DNA from: Gnetum montanum
Lineage: Eukaryota > Streptophyta > Gnetopsida > Gnetales > Gnetaceae
DNA length: 64,000 nucleotides
Assembly (NCBI GenBank): GCA_015680685.1
Contig: MNCI01036144.1
Location: forward strand, 626,803 to 690,802
Direction of reading: 5' to 3'
Positions 47,131 through 58,961 of this stretch are shown here, one piece after another (the first letter of the stretch is position 1; each line of letters begins with the position of its first letter). Both the position numbers and the translations under genes were made by a program. The notes below the pieces were generated by a model that saw only the letters and a list, made by a program, of their open reading frames with translations, ran no database searches and was not told the origin of the DNA.

Positions 47131-49802
47131 AGACAACATTACTAATAATGATAAAGAGTGTAATTGTGGGCTGAAAGTTTAAGGTATTAATACAATCCCT
47201 TTACCAACTCACAAAAAACTTGAGGAACAAGTGTGTGTGCAAAACCAAGTTTATACAATAGCAACTAAACCAAAAGATACCCAGTGGCTCACAAATGAGA
47301 ACACCAAACCATTCAAAATATGCATGGAAACATCCAACCTACTTATTAGTTCTATTTCTAAGAAAATGACCAAACAAAGAACATAGAGAAGAACATCTTA
47401 CACTTTGACTATACACTAAAAGAAGATGTTAAATAAGGAGATACAAGAACTAAAATAGAACATAAACAAGGAAATATGTTTGGATCCCTTAAAAAGAAAA
47501 CACATTCTAGTCTAGCTCAAGATATGTCTCCAAATGATCAAAACATGATTATCATCAATGCTAGATGTGCTAACAAGTGAAAAATTAAATCATTAAAGAT
47601 GATAATGAAGAACTTATGGTGTATAACCAAGGGAATGTGTGGTTCATTTTCCAAATGCTTTCCCATGAGTTTAGTCATGGGAGAGATACCCCATCTTGAA
47701 TTAAGAACTAATAAATGCATTTTGACTTTTTTGTTTTATAATTTTTTATCATTTTTTTATTTCTTCAAAACAATTTCAACTCTTAATATGTTTTTTTTTT
47801 CTTATTATTTTTATTTTCTTTATAATTTTCTCTTTTCTTGAGTCATTTCCTTTATGTTTTATGAATTTCTACTATGTTTTTGTTAATAATATTGCTAGTC
47901 ATGATGTAGAAGTTAACACCATGTGTTGAGTATTTATCCTATGCTATCAAGAAGATTAGGTAAACAATTATGTAGAGTAGTGAGATCACATCATCCATCC
48001 CTCTAGTTCTATAAATGAGAGGTCTTTATTATGAAAGTAATATGGTTCTTCTCACATGATACTAAAATTAATTAATGATTATTATGCCTTGAAGAAAGAG
48101 GAAAAGACAAAGTGGGAATGGTAAAGGATGTGACCTCAAGGGAATTTGTGGATTCTCTTCTTAACTTCCTTCTTGGGACCTATGACTTCTCATAGAATGT
48201 ATCATCACTCCTATCATTGACCAATAATTAGAAAGCATGTCTTTTCATGGTGTGGTTCCCAAAAAAAAGGAGAAGAGAAAAAGAGAGAAAAAATAAAAAA
48301 AGAGAAAAGAGAAAAAAATAATGGAAATTCAAAGCACATCCCTTATACATAATAATGGGCTACAAACACTGGTTATGGGGTTGTAAAGATATATTACCCA
48401 TGCCTAAAGATACCTCTCTAACTAAGGCCCTTCCTTCCTTCCTTCTTTTGTTTTCTTCTCTTTTTCAAGTGATGCTCATTCTCTGTGGTTGTTATCGACT
48501 CATGATGGTAGGCAAGAAGGACCACATCAATGCGAGGCCATTGTTAATGGTATGGACTTGGTCTAAAACTTGGACAAATAGGTATGATGGTCATCTTAAT
48601 CACAATTAACACAAGAACCTATTGTGTACATGGTTAGGTACCTCACATTCTAATCTTTACAATCCCTTCTCATCCCATTATTCACCTCACTAATTCATGT
48701 AATTATGAGCCTAATGGTTTTTTATAATATAGTGCAAGATCATAACCAAGGTAATCATGTGATATTTGGAATAAAGGCATGATCTACATTTCACTTCTAA
48801 GATTCCCATGGACATCTATAGAAGTGGTTATGCAAGGGAATTATGGTAGAAGCCTATTTTGGGAAGGACCCACTTACATAACTTTTGTTGATCATGGCTT
48901 TGAATCATACCTTACATATTTAAGAGCATTATGGACTACTTCTCTGAATTTATGCATAATTTTGCAATGAACTTCTCATCTATTTCGAGTTATCTTTAAT
49001 GCTTTTATATTAAAATATCCTCTAAATTCAAAATTTAAAAATTNAGTGGGGAGGGGAGGGTTGATGGTTAAGGATGTAATTTTTGAAATTTATCTAACAC
49101 CCCATTTTTGAACATTATGATAACTAAGAGTGAAAATAATCAAAATAACTTGAACAACTTGATTTTAGTTACCTTAGAGCCTTGGGAAGCATTATTATGA
49201 AATCACCTTGAACTTGAATTTTAAAATTTTTTCAAATTTTGAGCGAACCAGGGATCTGAAAAGGGTTAATTATTAAGGAATTTTTACCAAAAATAATGTT
49301 GATCCTTTGGTGATTGTAGGTGATGCTAAAGAAAATCCTAAAATTTAAGGTCTTTTGCAAGGCAAGGAAAAGAGGTCAAAAGAAGAACAACTGAGGAAAT
49401 TCCCATGAATAAATAAGTAGCACATACAAGGATTAAAGCTTAAACATCATATGTTTTTTGGACCCATGGGATGATGAGAAGAAATTTTAGTCAATCCAAT
49501 GTTCTATAGAAAAGAGAAGCATTAACATAACAATTAAGATTGAAAAATCTTCCATTGCTAGCAAAAAAAAAGAAGATTCATATTTGGTGGATTTTTGAAG
49601 ACCTATGTAATTTTGTAAATTTAATGTCTATTCAGTATTTTTTTCATTATGTAATACATCTACTTGAATAAAATTTTGTAATGTGATACTCTAATTTTAT
49701 AATGATCGCTAATCTAGTCTTCGTCATCCCATAATTTTTGTAATGAAACTTTATCCATTTATATATAACTCAAGGACAAGTTTTTAGTTAGTTGTGGGGG
49801 TA
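47131..49802. other. internal region without recognisable pol
   Basis: I looked for protease, RT (YxDD), RNase H and integrase motifs on both strands and saw none. There is a purine-only tract near 48265-48325, a GGGGAGGGGAGGG run near 49048 next to an N (49044), and a short G-run before the LTR. Confidence 0.55.
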
Positions 49803-50913
49803 TGATAAGACTTGATATGTTAGGTAGCTAAGTCATGAAGACATTATGAAGTATCATTATATCAAGTGTATTAGATTGCTAGGATATCGTAGATGCTTTA
49901 TCATAGATTCTATGTTGCATCTGAGTTGTAGCATCCCTGTCGGTGCATTTCAGTTGGTTGCTACATGATAGATGCTATATCACATTTGCTATATCATATA
50001 TGCGATATTGCATCTGCTATAACTTACTTGCATTAATGCATCCTTGTCAATGTAGCCTTGTCAATGCTCCCCATCTATGCATTCTCATCGATGCATCCCC
50101 ATTAATGCAACTAAATATGTTAATGCATCTCCGTTGATATAATGCCCATATTTTCCTATAAATATGTGATTACCCGTTGTGTATTTAAAAAAATTTGGTC
50201 AATAGTGTAACTGAACTCTTGTAGTTTTATTTCATGATCTTAGCAAACAATCAGTAAGTGCCCACAATGTAGATTTGATTCAATTGTATGAAGTCTTATT
50301 TGAGTGCAATTATACTTGGACACATTCCATGAATGACAGTAAAATCAAGATTGATTCCTATCCATTGTAGAACTTTGACTTAAAATAGATTTACTTTTAA
50401 TGCAACTTATTTTTGATGTAATTAGTTAATATTTATGTTTTCATAAATGTTAATCAATTAGTAGAATGACTGCAACTAGTTTCGAGTGTAAACATGTATT
50501 TGCTTGGTAATCCTAGTAATGTTATCACTTAGTTTTCCCAGTATCATAACACTTAGTAATCCCAGTAGTGGGTATGTAAGTTCAGAATGTGTACAACAAG
50601 CTGGGAATGGACACTCATCATTCTTAGACTAGTTTAGAATTTACCTTATTATTATTAATTAGTTTAAATAATCAATTTCTACATGATTATTAAATTAATT
50701 TAAGGGTCACACAACATCAATAATCATATGCCTCACTTTGAACTAAATCATATGTGACAAAACTACCACTAGTCTAAGTGAGAACACAACGACCTATGAT
50801 CAAGGCTTAACAATCTAGATACCACACTCATTCCATCCACAAAATTCGACTGGATTGCACATGAACACTTGTGATTCGTATGGTTGGGTGTAGGGGGTAC
50901 TCGTTGCTCATCA
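49803..50913 (+). repeat. gypsy-type 3' LTR (1111 bp)
   Basis: Pairs with 43602-44618. It opens tgataagacttgatatgt after gtgggggta and closes gctcatca. TATA box at 50157-50163. It carries an expanded run of gctatatca/gcatctgctat words near 49965-50025 that is shorter in the 5' copy. Confidence 0.87.
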
Positions 50914-50945
50914 AAAGTCAAATTAAAACCTTATAGGGAAAGAAC

Positions 50946-51096
50946 TATTGGAACACCAAAATAATTGTAATATAAGTACACCCTAAGATATATAATCCAA
51001 TTAGAACTTTATAGCTTAATATTAATCACTAGTATTAGCCTCATATCTTGGAGCTATCTAATCCAAAGTATGACTATTAGGCTAATACCTCATTAT
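50946..51096 (-). repeat. SINE-like element, copy 4, minus strand
   Basis: The reverse complement reads aatgaggtattagcctaata (head with box-A-like TTAGCCTAATAG), agctccaag, aagctataaagttctaatt, ggattatatatcttagggtg, acaattattttggtgttcca. It matches copies 2, 3 and 5 in order. Opposite orientation shows dispersed insertion rather than local duplication. Confidence 0.7.
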
Positions 51097-51491
51097 TAAA
51101 CGCTATTACAATTATCACACACATATCTAATAAGCCATAAAAACTAAGATAGTTGAATAGAATATTGGTGCTACTGTAAGAGGAATTTAAGTATAAATCC
51201 AACTTGGCATCTTTAATGAGGTTATATATTTGTGGTAAATGGAAAGAAGATTATTGGAATTGAAACTATGATTATATTAATACTAGTCAACATGATACTT
51301 TGATAGTAGTTAATAGTATTATAGCATAATCTTTAAAAATGAACTTTTAACCTTCACAATCATAAGTCACATGCTAATCAAGTGAGCTATAATTACTAAT
51401 GTTATCTTTTACAAAATGTTGTTAAGTAATGTGTTCTCAATTAATTGATGATAATAAAGGTCTATATTAAGCTATTATTAGGTAGCTCAAT
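51097..51491. other. AT-rich spacer between SINE copies
   Basis: No feature seen. Confidence 0.5.
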
Positions 51492-51645
51492 AATGAGATG
51501 TTAGCCTAGTAGTAAGACTCTTAATTTAGAAGCTCCAAGTCATTTGATTCTAGTGGGTAATTCTAAGTTATAAATTTCTAATTAGACTATATATCTTGGG
51601 GTGTATCTATGTTATAATTATTTCAGGATTCCAACACACACACTT
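51492..51645 (+). repeat. SINE-like element, copy 5
   Basis: The head tgagatgttagcctagtag is box-A-like. It continues agctccaagtcatttgattc (box-B-like), aagttataaatttctaatta, gactatatatcttggggtgt, and ends tttcaggattccaacaca. This is the most complete copy for alignment with copies 2-4. Confidence 0.7.
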
Positions 51646-51648
51646 ATA

Positions 51649-51715
51649 GGTAGCTTAAGTGGTTACCTCATTGCCTTATTAGGCTAGAGATTGTTAGTTT
51701 GAGATATCAGAGTAC
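51649..51715 (+). repeat. possible second tRNA-like head
   Basis: ggtagcttaagtggttacct is box-A-like and ttgttagtttgagatatc weakly box-B-like, about 35 bp apart. Single copy in the window, so support is thin. Confidence 0.3.
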
Positions 51716-52220
51716 ACAGAGGAAATAAGGTCTTCTTTAGCTTTTGGAATTTGTTGGTTGCACCTCAAAATTTGACCAAATGAATTAATGATGGCTAAAT
51801 CATGAGTAGTATCTCACTTGTGGTTTAGCAAATCATGAGTCATGGTGGAATTGTAGTTAACTAGTGATGCTCAACCACAAGTCATTATTAGGTTATGATC
51901 TATTTTAGAGCCTAGGAAATGACCATGGGTCATAGCTAGCTTGTGGTTTGATGGCCACAAATAATGGGATGGTTATGGTAGCCTGACCACTAGTTGTAAT
52001 CAAGTTATGGTATCTTGGAAAAGTGTTAAATTGTTGTCTCCAACCTTTGCTAGTAAGTCATAGTCATATATGTACTTCATGATGTCTTAGGACCAAGCTA
52101 AATCACAAGGAGAGGAGACTTGTGATTCTAGCTTATTAGCATGTGCTACATATGTACTTCATATGGTCCCAACACTTAGGAAATGATCACATGATGACTT
52201 GGATGGTCCAAAGGGTCAAA
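51716..52220. other. no recognisable feature
   Basis: Moderate GC with repeated catgagt/catgggtca-type words but no clear unit or coding frame. Confidence 0.5.
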
Positions 52221-52225
52221 TGAAT
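52221..52225. repeat. 5-bp target-site duplication, left
   Basis: tgaat, identical to 56347-56351 after the right LTR. Confidence 0.75.
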
Positions 52226-53388
52226 TAGTGTAGGGGTTGCATCTCAATAGACTCCAATAGGACCCAATCCACAACTTCTAAGTAGATTTAGCTTAGAAAG
52301 TAAGAACAACATAAAAAAATAGAGAAAATATCCCTTGTATTAAGAAATTTATCAAATACATAGAAAATACATCAAAGATGAGGAGCCAAGCTCAACTCAC
52401 AACTTACCCAAGGATCTTAGAGGCCACACTTGTTCTCTCTTAATTCTTAATTCTTCATATTGGATCCCTAGCTCAAGACAAGATACTTATAAGAGATTCT
52501 TATAACCTCTCTCAAGTGCTTTCCCTTGCTTCTCACTCAACTTCCTTGCATAATCTCTCTTCTTGCACAAGCTATCCTCCCTTGCACAAGCTACCTTCTT
52601 GCACAAGCTCGCTTCCCTCAAGAGCTCTTTCTCTCACCCTCTATTGGAATGTTTGACCTTTAGTGTTTGCACTTTGGCCCTTAGCACTGTGGCACTTGGC
52701 ACTATAGCACTTGGCATTGTCACACTTGGTACTTTAGCACTTGGCACTTTGGCACTTGGCACTTCGGCACTTGGCACTATGGCATTTGGCACTATGGCAC
52801 TAACAATGGAAAATTACATAAATATTTATAAGCAACCAGAAGGTAAAAAACCTAGAAACCTTTCCTCAAATCAACTTGAGGTTCTTTAGATGTTTTCCAA
52901 GTCTTCTCACCTTATCCCTAGCTATTTCCATCTTGCTTTGGTTGTTTCCATCTTACTTTGGTTCTTTTCTAAATTGGGATGGACATTTTTAGAAGTTTTC
53001 CTATCACAAACACCACATTAGAGCATTTTTCTTTGCTAACATAGATGTCTTTGGGTTCATGTAGACATCTCCTATGAAATCCCTACTCTCGAAAGAGATG
53101 TCTATTGTTTTTGGTAGACATCTTCTTTGAACTTGGGATGTCTACACTTCAAGGAAGACATCTCTTCTGAACATGCCAAACATAAAAATGCTTCTTTTGA
53201 TGTTGGGAGCCTTTGAATACCTTCCAAAAAGTCCCCATAGACCCTGGAACCCCCTAAACTCACCAAATAAGCCCAAAACACACCGAAACATATGAAAACA
53301 TTCAAGAATAATCCCCAAAAAACCAACTTAAAAAGACACATAGTATGTACGGTAGAATAAGGGGATCAAAAGAGGTGTTCCTACACCA
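52226..53388 (-). repeat. LTR (3' LTR of the minus-strand element)
   Basis: Ends in CCTACACCA; its left end TAGTGTAGG is the mirror image with one G-to-A change. Contains the GGCACTT minisatellite (52670-52808). Confidence 0.87.
52670..52808. repeat. 15-bp minisatellite inside the LTR
   Basis: About nine units based on gcacttggcactttg; spacing is kept at 15 bp, so the plus strand happens to stay open as ALGT-like repeats. Confidence 0.8.
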
Positions 53389-53403
53389 GATCTCCCACCT
53401 TTA
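53389..53403 (-). other. polypurine tract of the minus-strand element
   Basis: On the minus strand taaaggtgggagatc lies directly before the LTR start TGGTGTAGG. Confidence 0.65.
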
Positions 53404-53409
53404 AAAATG

Positions 53410-55049
53410 TCATGATTCATGACCTTTCACAAGCTGGAAGGCACCATGCCCCCATGACTCAAGGCCATGATAATAATCATGAACCAATCCATTACAACCA
53501 TGAGAATAAATATCATTTGAGGTTTTGGTTTTGAGCCTCCCTTGCTCATGGAAGTTTGTCCTCATGCTACACCATGCTCCCTTCATCTGATCATCTTCTT
53601 GGAATGCTTCCCTTGCATCCCCATGATGATACAAACATGAAAAAAATAAATAATAAGAAAAATAAAAAGGATTAGACTTACTTAATTCAACATCCTTTCT
53701 TCTTTTCTTTTTCCTCTTCTTCACCTTCTTCTTCTTAGTGTTTGGAAGACTACCACTTATCTTCCTTTAATCACCACCATGTAGATTTCCTTCATGTTGC
53801 ACTTCCATTTTACATCCAAGACAATCAAATCCATCATGAAACTTCATAAATTTATCATTTCTATAATCAATAGCAAGCATCTCCAAATTTTGAAAAACCA
53901 TATCATTATCAATGTCTTCACTCACGTCAATAATGACCTTCTCTCAATGGCTATTCCAATAGCCATCATCATGAAACAATTTATCATTATTAGTCTTGCT
54001 CTTACTAATAATGACATCAAAATTTGCAATATGACTCTCAGTCTCATCACAATCACCACAATGATCATGATGCTCATCATTTCCATTGAACAAACCACTA
54101 CTAAGATGAAGTGAAAAGCTAGCATCCATCACACTAGCTTCAACATGAGAGAGATTACTACAATCAACAAGGTAAAGCTGATCCTTACTTACCTATTCAT
54201 GGATTCTCCCATCCATCTTTGGTTTAACTTGATCTTCAACATGTGGCAGTTCAATCTCATTGAAGCTTGAAGGTTCATGATCTCAAATAGAAGTTCCTAA
54301 TTCCAATGGCTTCTCCTCTTCAAAGGAATCATCAACAAGCTCTTCATCCCACTTTGAAGGTACCAAATCAAAAGGTAAACTCTCCTCCATAGTTTTAACA
54401 TCAGTTTCATCAAAAACATTATTAACACAATTATTCTTCCACATACCTTGGCTAGAAGACTCACCTCTCTCACATGAGATAGTATCAACTTGACTTAGAA
54501 TCTCATTTTCCTTATCACAAGATGTAGAACAATTGCAAAATGAATTAGTTTCATACCTTCTAGTGCTACCCTTGATCCTCCTTGAAAAAGTCCCTTGATC
54601 TTTGCCACTTGCTTGGCTTGGATCCTTCACCTCCCATGACTCACAAGGTAGGAACTCTTCTTGACTAGTAACACACACCATCTTGGACTTTGAAGTTCTC
54701 TTGGTTCCCTTGATGAAGCTCTTGGTTTCCTCCCTTGAAACCCTTGAGTATTGAGCACTCTCTTACTCAATAAGAGATACTTGAAAACTTATTTTCTCAT
54801 TGATCTCTACTTCACTAAACCTTTCATTTTCCTTTCCTTCTCGATGGCTAGAAGATATTCCATCAATTCTCCTCAAAGTATTTTCCATGTTAGTCTTGAA
54901 TTTTTCCATATCCCTTTTTGAAGTTTCTACAAAATCCTAGTTCTTGTGGACCTTACTTTGGGAAGAAATTCTTGCATTTCAGTCACAAAATCTTTACAGG
55001 AGTCCTTAAACTCTTGAAGCTCTTAATATGTCTTCTTCGTTGAAGCCAT
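53410..55049 (-). pseudogene. single unidentified ORF of the non-autonomous LTR element (about 546 codons)
   Basis: The minus strand carries one reading frame over nearly the whole internal region. It starts at ATG 55049 (MASTKKTY), with one frameshift near 54930. It then stays in a single frame through KRDMEKFKTNMENTLRRIDG, KMVCVTSQEEFLPCESWE, FDLVPSKWDEELVDDSFEEE, HHDHCGDCDETESH and DGFDCLGCKMEVQHEGN, then a basic run KKKKVKKRKKKRRK, to the end near the polypurine tract. In-frame stops (at 54283 and near 54190, 53937 and 53769) each fit a single C-to-T change. The N-terminal third is charged and helix-like. A gag role is plausible by position, but no gag core or zinc knuckle is certain, and I do not recognise the family. 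Confidence 0.65.
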
Positions 55050-55167
55050 ACCTAAAGCATGAAGAATAATATCCAAAAGAAAATGCACAAATATCCATAA
55101 CAATGTTGTTTTCATTCAAAGAAATCACCAAGCTTCAACATAAAAGTGTGGAAACCTATAAACCTTT

Positions 55168-55179
55168 TCTCTTATACCA
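55168..55179 (-). other. primer-binding site, initiator-Met tRNA type
   Basis: Minus strand TGGTATAAGAGA, 3 bp after the LTR end; 10 of 12 positions match the usual plant PBS. Confidence 0.7.
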
Positions 55180-55614
55180 AGCTAGTGCAAGGGTTGCACC
55201 TCAATAGACCCCAATAGGACCCAATCCATAACTTCCAAGAAAATTTATGTTAGAAATTAAGAACAACATAATAAAATAGAGAAAAACTCCCTTATATTAA
55301 GAAATTTCTCAAATACATAGAAAATACATCAAAGATGAGGAGCCAAGCTCAACTCACAACTCATCCAAGGATCTTAGAGGCCACACTTGTCCTCTCTTAA
55401 TCCTCAATTACTCACAATGGATCCCTAGCTCAAGACAAGGCACTTATAAGAGATTCTCCTAACCTCTCTCAAGTGCTCTCCTTGCCTCTCCCTCAACTTC
55501 CTTACACAATCTTTCTTCTTACACAAGCTATCCTCCCTTGCACAAGCTCTCTTTCCTAAAGAGCTTTCTCTCTTGCCCTCTATTGGGATGTTTGTCCTTT
55601 AGCATTTTCACTTC

Positions 55615-55733
55615 TAACATTCACACTTTAGCACTTGGCACTGTGACACTTGGCACTTTAGAACTTGATACTTTGGCACTTGGCACTATGGCACTTAACA
55701 CTATAACACTTGGCACTGTGACACTAATAATGG
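55615..55733. repeat. minisatellite inside the second LTR
   Basis: Same ggcacttggcact-based units as at 52670, with fewer and more diverged copies. Confidence 0.75.
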
Positions 55734-56154
55734 TGAATTACATCAATATTTATAAGTAATCAAAAGGAAGATACCCTATAAACCTTTTCTCAGCTCACCT
55801 TGAAATTATTTAGATGTTTTCCAAGTCTTCTCACCTTCTCCTTGGATTTTTTTCATCTTTCTTTGGTTGTTTCTTGACTTGGGATGGACATTTTTAGAAG
55901 TTTCCCCATCCTAAATGCCACATTAGAGCATTTTTCCTTTCCAACATAGACATCTTTGGGTTCATGTAGACCTATCCTATGAAAGCCTTTCTTGGAGGAG
56001 AGACATCTTAGTTTTTGGAAGACGTTTCCTTTGGACTTGGGACGTCTACACTTTAGAGGAGACGTCTCTTTTGAAGGTGCCAAAAATAAAAATGCTCCTT
56101 GTGATGCTAGGAGCCTCCATATGCCTTCCAACAAGTCCCCATAGATTTTGGAAC

Positions 56155-56254
56155 TCTCTAAACTCATCAAAATGAGCCCAAAACACCCCCAAAACATGCC
56201 AAANACTCTAAACTCATCAAAATGAGCCCTAAACACCCCCAAAACATGCCAAAA
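56155..56254. repeat. 50-bp tandem duplication with an N at the junction
   Basis: ctctaaactcatcaaaatga and the following 30 bp occur at 56156 and 56206; N at 56204 separates them. The other LTR of this element has no such duplication. Confidence 0.8.
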
Positions 56255-56346
56255 CATCTAAGAATCATCTCCAACAAAATCAACTTAAAAAAGACACATA
56301 GTATTTAGGGTAAAATAAGGGGATCGAAAGAGGTGTCCCTACACCA

Positions 56347-56351
56347 TGAAT
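56347..56351. repeat. 5-bp target-site duplication, right
   Basis: tgaat, as at 52221-52225. Confidence 0.75.
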
Positions 56352-58119
56352 GACCTGTGACATTAGAGGATATATATTTGACTTTATTTGAATTCTCCTT
56401 CTCTCTTAATTTTGAAATACAAAATTTATATCATGTGACACATTACATGAAGATATAGATCCTCATACTATATAACTTATACAACATGGAAAATACAACT
56501 ACCTCCTACAATGACATGAAAAATAAAATGATATGAGAAAAGCACATATTAAGCTATAAATATTATCATGAAAGAAGAAGAGTATCAAAACCTAAAAATA
56601 ATATTAATAATAAAAAAATTAAGAGTACATCTTATATTTAACACCAAGTAGCAAACAAGAAAAATAATATGGAAATTTAAAAAATGTCTAATTTTTGGAA
56701 TGTCTACTTAGGTGTATAAAATTAGAATTAAAAAAATGCTTTGAAAAATTAAGAGAGAAAAATTAATTATTAGTAGGGAGAATGATCACAGTCCTAACAG
56801 AAATTACATCACTTTTAACATCCATGTTTGAACTTAAAATAAAAAAAGAATTCAAGGTAGTAATAGTAAGATTTAGAAAAATACTAAGCTTTGTAGGAGA
56901 GAAAGATCCAATAAAAATTATGGTACAAATTATCCATCATAATCAATCTTATATTGTGCTATTTTTCCAATAGTTTTATCCCACTTCATAATATAAGATT
57001 TAATATCTAAGTTAACATTATTCTTGTTAGATGAAGAAAAATTTTCCTTACAAGCTATCTATTTGGATTGATCAATACTTCCTGTAAACAAATATTCATA
57101 GAAGCTTTTATCTTCTCTACTTTATTCATTATCATTTGATCATTCTTATTATTAATATTAACCTGATTTTTTATATCTTTAACTTTAGGTTGTTTTTTCT
57201 ATCCTCAACTTCAACATGCTTTTTTTTCTTTCTCTTAAGCAAAAAGAACAAGCATTAAACAAATATCTTTCACAATAGAAAAAGTTACAAGAATTAGGAA
57301 TATTATAATAAGTGATTAGCTAAAGATAAGTCTTCTTACCTACTTGTAATGTTAATTTCTTTTTATAGTTAAGAATATTGATTTCAACATAAAAACATCT
57401 ATGAGAACTAAATGATATGGAAATAGATTCCATATACTTAATGAAATTAAGAAGACTAAAAATTTCTTGCGTGAGTTTCTAAAAAATCAATAGAAGATGT
57501 AATAACTTAATAAAACATAGAACTTTTGAATATTTCTTAAATTTAATATCAAAATCTAGATTCTATCTACAAATGATTAACATTGCATGCTTATGTATAA
57601 ATAAACATGTATCTAGGGCACATTGCATCATTGAAACATTTCCTAACACAACAAAGAGAAACAAATGAGAATAATGGTTGGCATGAATGACTTGAATATC
57701 ATAGTTTTGCATCACATCATTTAACTTTGACTACAAGGTAAGTAACTAAAAATTAAAATGAATACATATCATGATGTACGATTAGCTACCAATGACTAAT
57801 ATATATCATTAGGAAGAACAAAAGCAAATGTCTTAGTTGTATCAACATCACTAGAAGAATGCATCTCAAATTTTTTACTTACTAGCTTGTAAATTTGCAT
57901 TCTTAGAAATAACAGAATTTTTTGCATTAATAGAAGAAGTAGAAATTTTAGCATTAGTTGAAGAAATTGGAGGTAATTTAGAATCATCATAGGAAAACTT
58001 TAGAGAAATTTGATTCATTGATAAAAATCAAAGAGAGAAAAATTAGATCTAAGAGGTTGTTAGTAAGTCACATATAAGGCATCATTATATTCCTATATAA
58101 TTCTTCTAATGTATCTTGT
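56352..58119. other. AT-rich DNA without recognisable gene
   Basis: Short frames only (for example 56782-56973 plus and 57796-57990 minus); none resembles a known family. Confidence 0.5.
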
Positions 58120-58185
58120 TAGCTATTTATCTTTGGGTGTACTGATAGTGAAATTATTTTGAGTTCCAATACCTACCTCCCTCCA
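58120..58185 (+). repeat. SINE-like element, copy 6 (tail only)
   Basis: tttatctttgggtgtactga, then aaattattttgagttccaat matches the 3' tail of copies 2-5. Confidence 0.45.
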
Positions 58186-58961
58186 TTAATAATGCAAATA
58201 TATTATTAAGATTCAATGTTGGGTAATTATATTATTTAAGAATAAATATAAATGTGACATACCTAATTAAAAGTCATGTTGAAATCTCATGTCTCATTTA
58301 GATAATGAAAGATAAATACAAGAGTGGAGTTTCGTAGATAGTTGATCATATAAAATCATTTTCAAATCCTTGAACACTAATATCCTTAGGGAGTTCCAGA
58401 AAACTAGAGGAATGATCTAAAAATGAAAAATACCAATGTCTTTAAGACTACAAAAAATGTGAAGGATTTTAAAGATTTTGATTTTATTTTATGAATCTCT
58501 ATAACAAGATACTACTTAATATATCTTTTTGCAAATTATTAGCTTTATTTATAAGAATAAGGATTTTACATCAATGATTCAAGCTATCCTTAAATGCTCT
58601 AGAATTAGAATTATGCATGCCCATTAGTTTTCTTAATATTTTATTCTTGATAAACTAGAAAATTTAGAAATGGTTAAGAAAGCCTTGCATCTTAAAAATT
58701 TTTAGAATCATTGCAATAATTTTATTACTCTAAAATAGAAAGTGAATTATGATTCCAATTATTCTCATTACTCTAAAATTCCTTGTTGGTTTAAATTAGA
58801 AAGTCTTCCACTTATTTTTTAAAGTGTTAATAATAAAATTATTGGAAACATTAATACAATCCTCAAAATAGAGTAAAAATTATTATTAGATGACATGCAA
58901 TGCACACATTAGTTTGTGAAGATTAATTTATACTAAATAAAGAATTGAAACTCATAGTAAG
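58186..58961. other. AT-rich DNA without recognisable feature
   Basis: Nothing supported. Confidence 0.5.

Larger units (their letters stand above)
43602..50913 (+). mobile_element. Ty3/gypsy-type LTR element with gag remnant and no recognisable pol
   Basis: Two long direct repeats bound it (43602-44618 and 49803-50913), each running TGAT...ATCA. A tRNA-Asp-type primer-binding site follows the 5' LTR, and a G-run purine tract (gttgtgggggta) precedes the 3' LTR. The internal 5.2 kb has a gag-like remnant, but no protease, RT, RNase H or integrase motif was found, so it looks like a non-autonomous TR-GAG/LARD-type element. The flanking 5-mers gtagt and aaagt match only partly. The primer choice and gag motif resemble Athila/Tat-type plant gypsy elements; that lineage is an inference. 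Confidence 0.8.
52226..56346 (-). mobile_element. non-autonomous LTR retrotransposon, minus strand
   Basis: Two 1.16-kb LTRs flank 1.8 kb of internal DNA, with a tgaat target-site duplication. Orientation follows from the minus strand: one LTR is followed by tggtataagaga (10 of 12 positions of an initiator-Met PBS), and the other is preceded by taaaggtgggagatc, a purine tract. The inside holds a single long decayed reading frame and none of the pol motifs, so it would depend on a partner element. The autonomous partner is not in this window. Confidence 0.85.
55183..56346 (-). repeat. LTR (5' LTR of the minus-strand element)
   Basis: Colinear with 52226-53388. It ends CCCTACACCA, a perfect inverted partner of the expected TGGTGTAGGG start. 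An N at 56204 and a 50-bp duplication lie near its right end. Confidence 0.87.

Noticed and set aside
43597-50918. Target-site duplication for the gypsy-type element
   Set aside because: The flanking 5-mers gtagt and aaagt agree at only three positions; not enough to claim.
52563-52889. 108-residue protein with ALGT repeats
   Set aside because: It is a translation of the 15-bp LTR minisatellite; the period is a multiple of three, so the frame stays open by chance.
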